Shown: piece by piece, positions 32,536 to 42,056 of the stretch
How positions within the stretch are numbered: position 1 is the stretch's first letter
How the letters are laid out: every line of letters begins with the position of its first letter
NCBI RefSeq assembly: GCF_001905345.1
Contig: NZ_LFBV01000011.1
Location: 124,001 to 188,000 of the forward strand
Reading direction: 5' to 3'
DNA length: 64,000 nucleotides
Source of the DNA: Streptomyces uncialis
Lineage (GTDB): Bacteria > Actinomycetota > Actinomycetes > Streptomycetales > Streptomycetaceae
Made by a program: the position numbers and the translations under genes
Notes under the pieces: generated by a model
Told to the model about the DNA's origin: nothing
What the model saw: the letters and a program-made list of their open reading frames with translations, nothing else
Database searches by the model: none

Positions 32536-35500
32536 TCACCCCGCCGCACCCCGCTGCCGCACCACGGACCCGTCCCGGCCCTTCACGACCTCCAGCCGGG
32601 CGTGGACGCGCCTTCGCAGATCCGCGACATGGCTGACGATGCCCACACAGCGGTCCCGCTCGCGCAGGGAGTCCAGCACGTCGAGCACCTCGTCCAGGGT
32701 CTCCTCGTCCAGGCTGCCGAACCCCTCGTCGATGAAGAGGGTGTCGAGCCGTACTCCCCCGGCCTCGTCGGTGACCACGTCCGCGAGGCCCAGGGCGAGG
32801 GCCAGCGACACGAAGAAGGTCTCCCCGCCGGACAGTGTCGCCGTGTCCCGTTCCCGTCCGGTCCAGGCGTCGACGACATGGAGGCCGAGGCCCGAACGCC
32901 CGCGTCCGGTGCGGTCGTCGGAGTGCACCAGGGTGTAGCGGCCCTGGGACATCCGGGTGAGCCGGAGGGTCGCGGCGGCGGCGACCTGTTCGAGCCGGGC
33001 CGCGAGGACGTACGACTCCAGCCGCATCCGGTGCTCGTTCGCGGTGGACGTACCGGCGGTGAGCGCGGCGAGCCGGGCGATCCGGTCGTGCTCCTCGCGC
33101 CGGGGGGCCAGCGCACGGGCGGCGGCGGTGGCCCGGGTGGAGAGCCGTTCCAGGTCGTCGCGGTCGCGGATCGCGGCGGCGAGCCGGGAGGCGGCCTCCC
33201 GGGACACCCGCTCGGTGTCCCGCGCGTTCCGCTCGGCGGCCACCGGATCGGCCGGGGGCCGGGCCGCGGCGGCGGCCGTGTCCACCTCGGTGAGCGCCAC
33301 CCGGACCTCGGTCTCCTCCTGGCTCCGGAGGTCCACCCGGTGCTGGAGCTCGCGGTGCGCCGCGCCGTCCAGCCGGGCGGCCGCGGCGGCCCCGGGGGTG
33401 TCGAACCCGGCGCGGAACGCGGCGTCGGCCGCGCGCGCGTCGGCCTCCTTCAGCCGGTGCGCGGTGTCGGCGGCCGTGCGCACGGCGTCGGCGGCGGCGG
33501 TCAGCAGCGTGACGCGGAGTTCGAGTTCGGCGGCGCGGGCGGCGACGCTGGTCGCGGTCCCGCGCGCGTGCGTCAGTTCCGCTTCGAGGCCGGCCGTCTC
33601 GCGCTCCAGCGCCTCGCGCCGGGACGCGCGGGCGGCGGCACGCCGGGCCGCCTCCTGCTGGGCGGCGACCCGGCGCGCGTGCTCGTCCTCGGCGCGGTCC
33701 AACGCCTCCTGGGCGGCGTGCAGACCGGAGGCGGCGCGATGGGCCCCGGTGAGTTCGTCGCGCAGCGTACCGACGGCCGCGGCGAGCGCCTCGGCCGGTT
33801 CGTCGCCCGCTCCGGCGGTGGCGGCGGCGAGTTCCTCGCGCAGCCGGGCGTGCTCGCGGGTGGCCTCGTCGCGCACGGCGTCCGCCCGCTGGTAGGCGGT
33901 GTGCGCGCGGTCCTCGGTGGCACGGTCCACATGGCCGGGTGACCGGCGCGCGGGGTGCGGGTGCTCGACGGAGCCGCACACCCCGCAGGGCGCGCCGTCG
34001 GTGAGGGCGGCGGCGAGTTCGGCGGCGATGCCGCTCAGCCGCTGTTCCTTGAGGTCGAGCCAGTGCTGACGGGCGTCGTCGGCGCGGGTGCGGGCGTCCC
34101 GGACGGCCTGCCCGGCCTCGTCGGCGTGGTCGGTGAGCCGGTCACGCAGCCGGGCGGAGTCGAGCCGCCGCCGGGCCGGTTCCAGCTGTCCGGCGAGGTG
34201 TTCGGCGCGGGCGACGGCCTCCTGGGCGCGGTCGATGTCGTGGCGCAGCGCGGTCCGGGTGGACTCCCAGTCAGCGAGCCAGCCCGTGGCGTCCTGGACG
34301 ATGTCCTGGTCGGCGCGGTCCTCGCGTCGCGCCCCGGCGCGTTCGTCGGCGAGGGCGGCGAGTCGCCGTTCGGCGCGCCGCGCGGATTCCAGGCCGCCGA
34401 GTTCCTCGGTGGCCGTGCGGGCGGCGGCCGTCAGTCCGGCGGCGTCCAGGTCGGTGCGGCCCAGGTCGGTGACATCCGGTTCGGTGACGTCCGGTTCGGC
34501 GGTGGTCCCGTCGGTGGCTTCCGTACGCGGCTCCGAGCCGGTGGGCGCTACCGCGTGGCGCTCCGGCCCGGTGAGGGTGTCCGTGAGGGCCGCCCGGGCG
34601 CGGGTCTCGGCGGTGACGGCGTCCCGGTGGCGGGCCTCGGCGTCGGCGCGCAGTTCCAGCGCGGGCGCCACGGTGTCGGCCTTGCGTCCGCGCTCCAGCC
34701 GCAGCCGGTCCGTCTCGTCGGCCGCCGCCCGTTCGGCCAGCGAGGCGGCGCGTTCGCGGGCCCGGGCGAAACGTGTCTGGAGCCGGTGCAGTTCCCCCGC
34801 CTCGCGCGCGGTGTCCCGGGCCGTGCGGTGCCGTGCCTCGGCGGCTTCCAGGGCGCATTCGGCCCGGGTGACGCGTTCCCGGGCGCCGACGCGGACGGTG
34901 GCGGCCCAGGCGAGGACCGCGTCGCTCAGTCCGGGTTCGCCGGGTGCGGGGTCGGGCAGTGGCGCGTCGGCGTTGTCCCCGGCGGCCGTCACCATCTGGT
35001 TGGCCAGGGCGAGGAGTTCGGTGTCGGCGTCGCGTACGGCGGCCTCGCCCTGGCGGCGCCGCTGCGCGAGGTGCTGTTCCACGTCCGCGAAGCGGTGGGT
35101 GTCGAAGAGGCGGCCGAGGAGTCTGCCGCGGACCTCCGCGTCGGCGCGCAGGAACTTCGCGAAGTCGCCCTGCGGGAGCAGGACGACCTGGCAGAACTGT
35201 TCCTTGCTCATACCGAGGAGCTGTTTGATCTCCTCGCCGATCTCCTGGTGGGAGCGGCTGAGGTCCTTCCAGGCGCCACGTGCGGTGTCGTACTCGCGCA
35301 GCGCGCTGTACGCCTTCTCCTTGGTGGTGCCGTCGCCGCGCTTCTTGGGGCGCGTCCAGGGCGGCCGGCGGGTCACCTCGACCCGACGTCCGGCGGCGGT
35401 GAGGTCGAGGGTGACCTCGGTGACGGTGTCCGGGGCGGCGTGGTCGCTGCGCAGTCCGGTGCCCTGGCCGCTGTTGCGAGAGCCGGGCACCGTTCCGTAG

Positions 35501-35655
35501 AGCGCGTAGCAGACGGCGTCCAGGACGGAGGTCTTGCCCGCTCCGGTGGGGCCGTGCAGCAGGAAGAGTCCGGCGCGGGAGAGGTCGGCGAAGTCGACCT
35601 CCTGGACGCCGCCGAAGGGTCCGAACGCCTGGACGCGGAGCCGGTGCAGCCTCAT
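32536..35655 (-). CDS. sbcC: Exonuclease subunit SbcC (SMC-family ATPase)
   Basis: 1039 residues of the Rad50/SbcC type: Walker A HGPTGAGKTS near residue 35, Q-loop region CQVVLLPQGDFAKFLRA, two long Ala/Arg/Glu-rich coiled coils, a zinc-hook CGVCGSVEHPHP near residue 555, then signature LSGGETFFVSLALALGLAD and Walker B LDTLFIDEGFGSLDEETL. With SbcD it forms the nuclease that opens hairpins and trims DNA ends. The start codon overlaps the sbcD stop (ATGA). The coiled coil is long and codes on a strand that gives many spurious antisense frames. Confidence 0.95.
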   Translation of the reverse strand: MRLHRLRVQAFGPFGGVQEVDFADLSRAGLFLLHGPTGAGKTSVLDAVCYALYGTVPGSRNSGQGTGLRSDHAAPDTVTEVTLDLTAAGRRVEVTRRPPWTRPKKRGDGTTKEKAYSALREYDTARGAWKDLSRSHQEIGEEIKQLLGMSKEQFCQVVLLPQGDFAKFLRADAEVRGRLLGRLFDTHRFADVEQHLAQRRRQGEAAVRDADTELLALANQMVTAAGDNADAPLPDPAPGEPGLSDAVLAWAATVRVGARERVTRAECALEAAEARHRTARDTAREAGELHRLQTRFARARERAASLAERAAADETDRLRLERGRKADTVAPALELRADAEARHRDAVTAETRARAALTDTLTGPERHAVAPTGSEPRTEATDGTTAEPDVTEPDVTDLGRTDLDAAGLTAAARTATEELGGLESARRAERRLAALADERAGARREDRADQDIVQDATGWLADWESTRTALRHDIDRAQEAVARAEHLAGQLEPARRRLDSARLRDRLTDHADEAGQAVRDARTRADDARQHWLDLKEQRLSGIAAELAAALTDGAPCGVCGSVEHPHPARRSPGHVDRATEDRAHTAYQRADAVRDEATREHARLREELAAATAGAGDEPAEALAAAVGTLRDELTGAHRAASGLHAAQEALDRAEDEHARRVAAQQEAARRAAARASRREALERETAGLEAELTHARGTATSVAARAAELELRVTLLTAAADAVRTAADTAHRLKEADARAADAAFRAGFDTPGAAAAARLDGAAHRELQHRVDLRSQEETEVRVALTEVDTAAAAARPPADPVAAERNARDTERVSREAASRLAAAIRDRDDLERLSTRATAAARALAPRREEHDRIARLAALTAGTSTANEHRMRLESYVLAARLEQVAAAATLRLTRMSQGRYTLVHSDDRTGRGRSGLGLHVVDAWTGRERDTATLSGGETFFVSLALALGLADVVTDEAGGVRLDTLFIDEGFGSLDEETLDEVLDVLDSLRERDRCVGIVSHVADLRRRVHARLEVVKGRDGSVVRQRGAAG

Positions 35656-36815
35656 CGGGGCACCTCCCGCACGATGTCGTCGGCGCGGACCGTGTCGAGC
35701 GCGTCGCGCAGGACGGTCCGCTCCCGCGCATCGGGTCCGGCCCCCCGGACATGGGCCACGAAGTCCTCCGCGATCTCCTGGTCGGTGCGTCCGGACAGCC
35801 GCCGCGCGTACGAGACGTCCCGTTCGCGCGGGGGGCGGTCGGGGGCGAAGACGAGGGCGAGGGTGTGCGGGAAGCGGGTGGTCAGCCTCGCCATGGCGTC
35901 GTCGGGGCGGACGGGGTCGGTGAGGGTGGCCTCGACCCAGGCGTCCTCGTGCGCGGTGAGGAGGGGGTCGTCCAGGAGGTCGGCGAGGCGGCCCCGGAGC
36001 CGGGCGAGCGCGCGCGGTACGGGGCAGTCGACGCGTTCGGCCGCTATCGCGCCGTCCGGGCCGAGGTCCACGAGCCACATGCTCTTGCGGTGGTCGGCCT
36101 CGGAGAACGAGTAGGGCAGCGGCGAGCCGGAGTAGCGGACGCGTTCACCGAGCCGCTGGCTGCCGTGGAGATGGCCGAGGGCGGTGTAGTCGACACCGTC
36201 GAACACCTGCGCGGGGACCGAGGCCACTCCCCCGACCGTGATGTCGCGTTCGCTGTCGCTGGTGCGTCCCCCGGTGACGAAGGCGTGCGCCAGGACGACG
36301 GAGCGGGTGCCCGCGGGGCGCCGCGCGAGATCCGCGCGCACCCGGTCCATCGCCGCGCCGAGCACTGTCTCGTGGCGGGCCCGCTCGACGCCGAACACGT
36401 CGCCGACCAGCGCGGGCTCCAGGTACGGCAGTCCGTAGAACGCGACGTCGCCGTGATCGTCGGACAGCAGGACGGGGGTGCCGACGGAGGCGGGGTCGGT
36501 GCGCAGATGGACGCCCGCGAGCCCGAGGAGTCCGGAGCCGACACCGAGCCGGCGGGCGGAGTCGTGGTTCCCGGAGATCATCACGGTGGGCACGCCGAGG
36601 TCCGCGAGGCGGTGCAGGGCGTCGTCGTAGAGCTCCACGGCGGCCAGCGGCGGGACCGCGCGGTCGTAGATGTCGCCGGACACCACCACGGCCTCCACCT
36701 CGCGGGCGCGGACCGTCTCCACGAGATGGGTGATGAACGCGGCCTGGGCGTCGAGCATGTTCACCCGGTGGAACGTCCGGCCGAGGTGCCAGTCGGACGT
36801 GTGCAGAATCCTCAT
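35652..36815 (-). CDS. sbcD: Exonuclease subunit SbcD
   Basis: 387-residue Mre11-type metallophosphoesterase: metal ligands in TSDWHLGRTF (D8, H10), VVSGDIYDRA, ISGNHDSARR and LGHLHGSQ, with a C-terminal capping domain. It works with SbcC, encoded directly downstream in the same operon. The gene is divergent from the hydrogenase locus, separated by 504 bp. Confidence 0.95.
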   Translation of the reverse strand: MRILHTSDWHLGRTFHRVNMLDAQAAFITHLVETVRAREVEAVVVSGDIYDRAVPPLAAVELYDDALHRLADLGVPTVMISGNHDSARRLGVGSGLLGLAGVHLRTDPASVGTPVLLSDDHGDVAFYGLPYLEPALVGDVFGVERARHETVLGAAMDRVRADLARRPAGTRSVVLAHAFVTGGRTSDSERDITVGGVASVPAQVFDGVDYTALGHLHGSQRLGERVRYSGSPLPYSFSEADHRKSMWLVDLGPDGAIAAERVDCPVPRALARLRGRLADLLDDPLLTAHEDAWVEATLTDPVRPDDAMARLTTRFPHTLALVFAPDRPPRERDVSYARRLSGRTDQEIAEDFVAHVRGAGPDARERTVLRDALDTVRADDIVREVPR

Positions 36816-37319
36816 GACACCTCTCCGGCCCGCATGCGCGCACTCCCCCTCGCAGGCGGCGACCGTACGGGTTCAGCACGGGCACCGCTGTCAGCACCGA
36901 CCACACCGGGCGCCGACCGGCACCGGGTCCTCACCGGCCTCAGTCTGCCATCCGTGCCGGGGGCGGATGACCGTGACGGCTTACGCGGCCCGGATCGCCG
37001 GATCGCCCGGCGCGCAGGTCCGCACGCCCCGACCCCGCAGGCCCGCACACCCCGGCCCCGCAGGCCCGCACGCCCCGGCGCCGTGACACCCCGTGACGGC
37101 GCCCACCGTTCGGCCGCCCGCGGCCCGGGATTCGCGCCGAGGGCGACCCGTGCCGCCCCACCCGGGCGCCCGCCCGCTCCGCGACCGCCGGACGGCCCGC
37201 ACCCGGGCCGCTCTCCCGGCGACCGGTCCGGCCCTTCCGACCGGCGGCCCGCCGCCCGGAATGCTATGACGTTATTGGTCGCTTTCTGACCTTTCGCCCC
37301 TCTCCAGGGAGGCACCCTC
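36816..37319. other. 504-bp divergent region between sbcD and the hydrogenase genes
   Basis: No gene is seen. It contains a 23-bp tandem repeat (37018-37086) and ends in an AT-richer stretch (37258-37290: GAATGCTATGACGTTATTGG) that is the best place for the hydrogenase promoter; no convincing -35/-10 pair can be fixed. GGTC-N7-GACC (37277-37291) is a weak symmetry next to it. GGGAGG 9 nt before the hhyS ATG is the ribosome site. Confidence 0.45.
37018..37086. repeat. 23-bp tandem repeat, three copies
   Basis: Units at 37018, 37041 and 37064, close to GCCCGCACGCCCCGGCC plus CCGCAG, upstream of the hydrogenase operon. Confidence 0.75.
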
Positions 37320-38393
<1,074 letters not shown>

Positions 38394-38462
38394 CCCGCGT
38401 CCGGCATCGCGCAAGGCCGCCGCCGTCCACCTCCCGCTCGTAGAAGGGCACGAAAAGACACC

Positions 38463-40247
38463 ATGGCCTCAACGACCACAAAAGCCGGTGACGGCAGCGG
38501 CCTGACGGAGATGTCCTGGGACCCGATCACCCGGATCGTGGGAAGCCTGGGCATCCATACGAAGATCGACTTCAAGCAGAAGCGGGTCGCGGAGTGCTAC
38601 AGCACCTCGTCCGTCTTCCGCGGGTACAGCGTGTTCATGCGCGGCAAGGACCCGCGCGACGCCCATTTCATCACCAGCCGGATCTGCGGCATCTGCGGCG
38701 ACAACCACGCCACGTGCTCGGTGTACGCGCAGAACATGGCGTACGGGGTGAAGCCGCCGCACCTGGCCGAGTGGATCATCAACCTCGGTGAGGCCGCCGA
38801 GTACATGTTCGACCACAACATCTTCCAGGAGAACCTGGTCGGGGTCGACTACTGCGAGCGGATGGTCCGCGAGACCAACCCCGGGGTGCTGGAGCTCGCC
38901 GAACGCACCGAGGCACCGCACGCCGGCGACCACGGCTACCGGACGATCGCCGACATCATGCGCTCCCTCAACCCCATCGAGGGCGAGTTCTACCGGGAGG
39001 CGCTCCAGGTCAGCCGGTACACCCGGGAGATGTTCTGTCTGATGGAAGGGCGCCATGTGCACCCCTCCACGCTCTACCCCGGCGGGGTCGGCACGGTGGC
39101 GACGGTGCAGCTGTTCACCGACTACCTGACCCGGCTGATGCGCTACGTCGAGTTCATGAAGAAGGTCGTACCGCTCCACGACGACCTGTTCGACTTCTTC
39201 TACGAGGCGCTGCCCGGGTACGAGGAGGTGGGGCGCCGCCGGGTCCTGCTGGGCTGCTGGGGCAGCCTCAACGACCCCGCGCACTGCGACTTCACGTACC
39301 GCAACATGACGGACTGGGGCCGCAGGATGTTCGTCACCCCGGGTGTCGTCGTGGACGGCAAGCTGGTCACCAACGACCTCACCGAGATCAATCTGGGCAT
39401 CCGTATCCTGCTCGGCAGCTCGTACTACGAGGACTGGCAGGGCAAGGACCTCTTCGTCACCCATGACCCGCTGGGCAATCCGGTGGACCCCCGCCACCCG
39501 TGGAACCAGCACACCATCCCCGCCCCGCAGAAACGGGACTTCGACGACAAGTACAGCTGGGTGATGTCCCCCCGCTGGTTCGACGGCAAGGAGCATCTGG
39601 CGCTGGACACCGGCGGCGGCCCGATCGCCCGGCTGTGGTCGACCGCGCTGTCCGGGCTGGTCGACATCGGCTACGTCAAGGCGACCGGCCACAGTGTGCT
39701 GATCAACCTGCCCCGGTCGATGACCAAGCCCGAGACCACCTTCGAGTGGAAGATCCCCCGGTGGAGCAATGCCATCGAACGCAACCGCGCCCGCACCTAC
39801 TTCCAGGCGTACGCCGCCGCGGCGGCACTGCACTTCGCGGAGAAGGCGCTGGAGGAGGTCCGTGCCGGACGCACCCAGACCTGGGAGAAGTTCGAGGTGC
39901 CGGACGAGGGCCTCGGCTGCGGCTTCACCGAGGCGGTGCGCGGTGTCCTCTCGCACCACATGGTGATCCGCGACGGCAAGATCGCCAACTACCATCCGTA
40001 CCCGCCGACCCCGTGGAACGCCAGCGTCCGGGACAGCTACGGCACCCCCGGCCCGTACGAGGACGCGGTGCAGAACACCCCGATCTTCGAGGAGAACCCG
40101 CCGGAGACCTTCAAGGGCATCGACATCATGCGCGCGGTCCGCAGCTTCGACCCGTGTCTGCCGTGCGGGGTGCACATGTACGTGGGCGGCGGCCGCACCC
40201 TTCAGCAGATGCACGTCCCCACCGGGCTGAGCGGACTGAGCGGATGA
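38463..40247 (+). CDS. hhyL: [NiFe] hydrogenase group 1h large (catalytic) subunit
   Basis: 594 residues. The Ni-Fe site is bound by RICGICGDNHATC (C75, C78) near the N-terminus and DPCLPCGVH (C565, C568) at the C-terminus. A 23-residue tail follows H571 (MYVGGGRTLQQMHVP...), which the maturation protease should remove between H571 and M572 after nickel insertion. Group 1h enzymes oxidise atmospheric H2 to feed respiration during starvation or sporulation in actinobacteria. AAGGGCACGAAAAG precedes the ATG. The next gene starts in its stop codon. Confidence 0.97.
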   Translation: MASTTTKAGDGSGLTEMSWDPITRIVGSLGIHTKIDFKQKRVAECYSTSSVFRGYSVFMRGKDPRDAHFITSRICGICGDNHATCSVYAQNMAYGVKPPHLAEWIINLGEAAEYMFDHNIFQENLVGVDYCERMVRETNPGVLELAERTEAPHAGDHGYRTIADIMRSLNPIEGEFYREALQVSRYTREMFCLMEGRHVHPSTLYPGGVGTVATVQLFTDYLTRLMRYVEFMKKVVPLHDDLFDFFYEALPGYEEVGRRRVLLGCWGSLNDPAHCDFTYRNMTDWGRRMFVTPGVVVDGKLVTNDLTEINLGIRILLGSSYYEDWQGKDLFVTHDPLGNPVDPRHPWNQHTIPAPQKRDFDDKYSWVMSPRWFDGKEHLALDTGGGPIARLWSTALSGLVDIGYVKATGHSVLINLPRSMTKPETTFEWKIPRWSNAIERNRARTYFQAYAAAAALHFAEKALEEVRAGRTQTWEKFEVPDEGLGCGFTEAVRGVLSHHMVIRDGKIANYHPYPPTPWNASVRDSYGTPGPYEDAVQNTPIFEENPPETFKGIDIMRAVRSFDPCLPCGVHMYVGGGRTLQQMHVPTGLSGLSG

Positions 40248-40732
40248 CGGCGGAGGCCACCGGCGTACGGGTGCAGGAGGCGCTGGACCGGCTGACCGGC
40301 AGCGGCGCCCTGGAGGCGGGCGAGGAACTCGTCCGCGAACTGCTGTCGTTCTACGGCGAGGGCCTGACCGCGCTCGTCGGCGCGCTGCCGCCGGGCGCGC
40401 TGGACCCGGCCCTGGACCATCCGGCCGCGGCCGGGCTGCTCGTCCTGCACGAGCTGCACCCGGAGGGCGTCGACCAGCGGATCGCCCGCGCCCTGGCCGG
40501 ACTGCCGGGCGACCCGGCCGCACTCGTCGGCTACGAGCCCGGCAGCGGCACCCTGACCCTGCGGCGCGCGGAGTCCGGGGGCGGCTGCGGTTGCGGCGGG
40601 GGCGGCGGCGAGCAGGAGATCGAGGACGTGATCGCCTGCCATGCCCCGGAGGTGACCGCGGTGGTCTGGGAGCGGGCCCCCGCGCTGCTCCAGATCGGCA
40701 GCCGCCCACCGGTCCCGACGGAGGTCCGGTGA
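40244..40732 (+). CDS. NifU-like hydrogenase accessory protein
   Basis: 162 residues. The N-terminal ~95 residues are helical; the C-terminal part (TLTLRRAESGGGCGCGGG..., then EQEIEDVIACHAPEVTAVVWE) aligns loosely with the NifU C-terminal scaffold domain. The CxxC cluster site is replaced by C115-G-C117 in a Gly-rich loop, with one more Cys at 132. Possible roles are Fe-S delivery to HhyS or electron transfer. ATGA overlap with hhyL and GTGA overlap with the next gene place it in the core operon. Confidence 0.75.
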   Translation: MTAEATGVRVQEALDRLTGSGALEAGEELVRELLSFYGEGLTALVGALPPGALDPALDHPAAAGLLVLHELHPEGVDQRIARALAGLPGDPAALVGYEPGSGTLTLRRAESGGGCGCGGGGGEQEIEDVIACHAPEVTAVVWERAPALLQIGSRPPVPTEVR

Positions 40733-41376
40733 CCATCCGCCAGCTCCCCCGTACCGGCTCCGCACTGCTGCGCAGGATGCGGGAACCCGCCCCGCCCCGG
40801 CCGGAGCGCTGCACCTTCTGCGGCGCGGGTCTGCCACCGGGGCACCGGCACCTCGCTGACACCGCCGAACGCGCCCTCGTCTGCGCCTGCACGGCCTGCG
40901 TGCTGCTGTTCCAGCAGCCGGGCGCGGCGGACGGCCGCTACCGCGTGGTCCCCGACCGGTGTCTGAGCGATCCCGGCCGGGAGCCCGGCGAGGACACCTG
41001 GCGGACGCTCGGCATCCCGGTCAGCACCGCGTTCCTGATGCTGGGCACCGCCCCGGCCCGGCCGGTGCTCTGCTACCCCGGCCCGGCCGGGGCCACCGAG
41101 AGCGATCTGGAACCGGAGACCTGGCGGACCGCGTTCGCCGGGAACCGGCTGGCGGCGCTGCTGGAGCCCGATGTGGAGGCGCTGCTGCTGCGCCGGACCC
41201 ATGGCCGCGTCCGGTGCTTCCTGGTGCCGGTCGACCGTGCCTACGAGCTGGTGGGCCGGATGCGGCTGCACTGGCGCGGCTTCGACGGCGGTTCCGAGGC
41301 CCATGCCGAACTTGACGCCTTCTTCGCCGCCGTCCAGGAGCGGGCCGTGGCCCTGCCCGAGGAGACGACCCCATGA
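40729..41376 (+). CDS. Hydrogenase-associated zinc-ribbon protein, DUF5947-like
   Basis: 215 residues. The N-terminal part has Cys pairs RCTFCGAGLPPGHRHL (C28, C31) and CACTAC (C52, C54, C57), with a His between, fitting a rubredoxin/zinc-ribbon or small Fe-S site. The remaining ~150 residues are soluble and end in a helical DAFFAAVQERAVAL. GTG start overlapping the previous stop. Found in actinobacterial group 1h loci; function unknown. Assembly factor and electron carrier are both open. Confidence 0.78.
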   Translation: MTIRQLPRTGSALLRRMREPAPPRPERCTFCGAGLPPGHRHLADTAERALVCACTACVLLFQQPGAADGRYRVVPDRCLSDPGREPGEDTWRTLGIPVSTAFLMLGTAPARPVLCYPGPAGATESDLEPETWRTAFAGNRLAALLEPDVEALLLRRTHGRVRCFLVPVDRAYELVGRMRLHWRGFDGGSEAHAELDAFFAAVQERAVALPEETTP

Positions 41377-42056
41377 GCGAACTGCGCTTCCACTGCGTGG
41401 GCGTGCGCGCCGACCCGTACGCCGCCGGGCCCACCCTGGTCCTCCGGCTGCGGATCACCGCCGAGCCGGACGTCCCGGTGCACGCGGTCGCGCTGCGCTG
41501 CCAGCTGCGGATCGAACCGGCGCGCCGGAAGTACGCCGAGGGTGAGGGCGAACGGCTGACGGACCTGTTCGGCGAGCGTTCCCGCTGGGGCAGCACGCTG
41601 CACCCGATCCAGTTCGCGCAGGTCGCCCTGATGGTGCCGGGGTTCACCGGTGAGACCGAGGTGGACGTCGTCGTGCCGTGCACCTACGACCTGGACATCG
41701 CCGCGACCCGCTACTTCCGGGCCCTGGACGAGGGCGAGGTACCGCTGTTGCTGCTGTTCTCCGGCACGGTCTTCAGCGGTCCCGCCGGTTTCCGGGTCAC
41801 CCCGGTGGCCTGGGACCGCGAGGCCGCCGTCCGGCTGCCGGTACGGGTGTGGCGGGAGATGATCGAGCAGCACTTCCCCGGCTGCGGCTGGCTGCGGCTC
41901 CCCGGTGACCTCATGGACGCCCTGCTCGCCTTCCGCACCCGCCGCGGGCTGCCGTCCTGGGAGGACACCGTACGCGCGCTGCTGGCCGCGGCGGAGCCCG
42001 CCGCCGGGGAACCCGTCGGTATCGCGGAACCCGCCGGTATCGGGGAGGGCGTATGA
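41373..42056 (+). CDS. Hydrogenase-associated protein, DUF6084-like
   Basis: 227 residues, soluble, predicted beta-rich (LRFHCVGVRADPYAAGPTL, VALMVPGFTGETEVDVVVPC in parts), with the conserved tail RRGLPSWEDTVRALLAAAEPA and a low-complexity end. No catalytic motif or Cys cluster. Coupled to both neighbours by ATGA overlaps. Conserved context with HhySL suggests a structural or maturation role. Confidence 0.75.
   Translation: MSELRFHCVGVRADPYAAGPTLVLRLRITAEPDVPVHAVALRCQLRIEPARRKYAEGEGERLTDLFGERSRWGSTLHPIQFAQVALMVPGFTGETEVDVVVPCTYDLDIAATRYFRALDEGEVPLLLLFSGTVFSGPAGFRVTPVAWDREAAVRLPVRVWREMIEQHFPGCGWLRLPGDLMDALLAFRTRRGLPSWEDTVRALLAAAEPAAGEPVGIAEPAGIGEGV

Noticed and set aside
33955..36114. A 719-codon plus-strand frame opposite sbcC/sbcD
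   Set aside because: Gly/Val-rich shadow of the coiled-coil coding strand; no motif.
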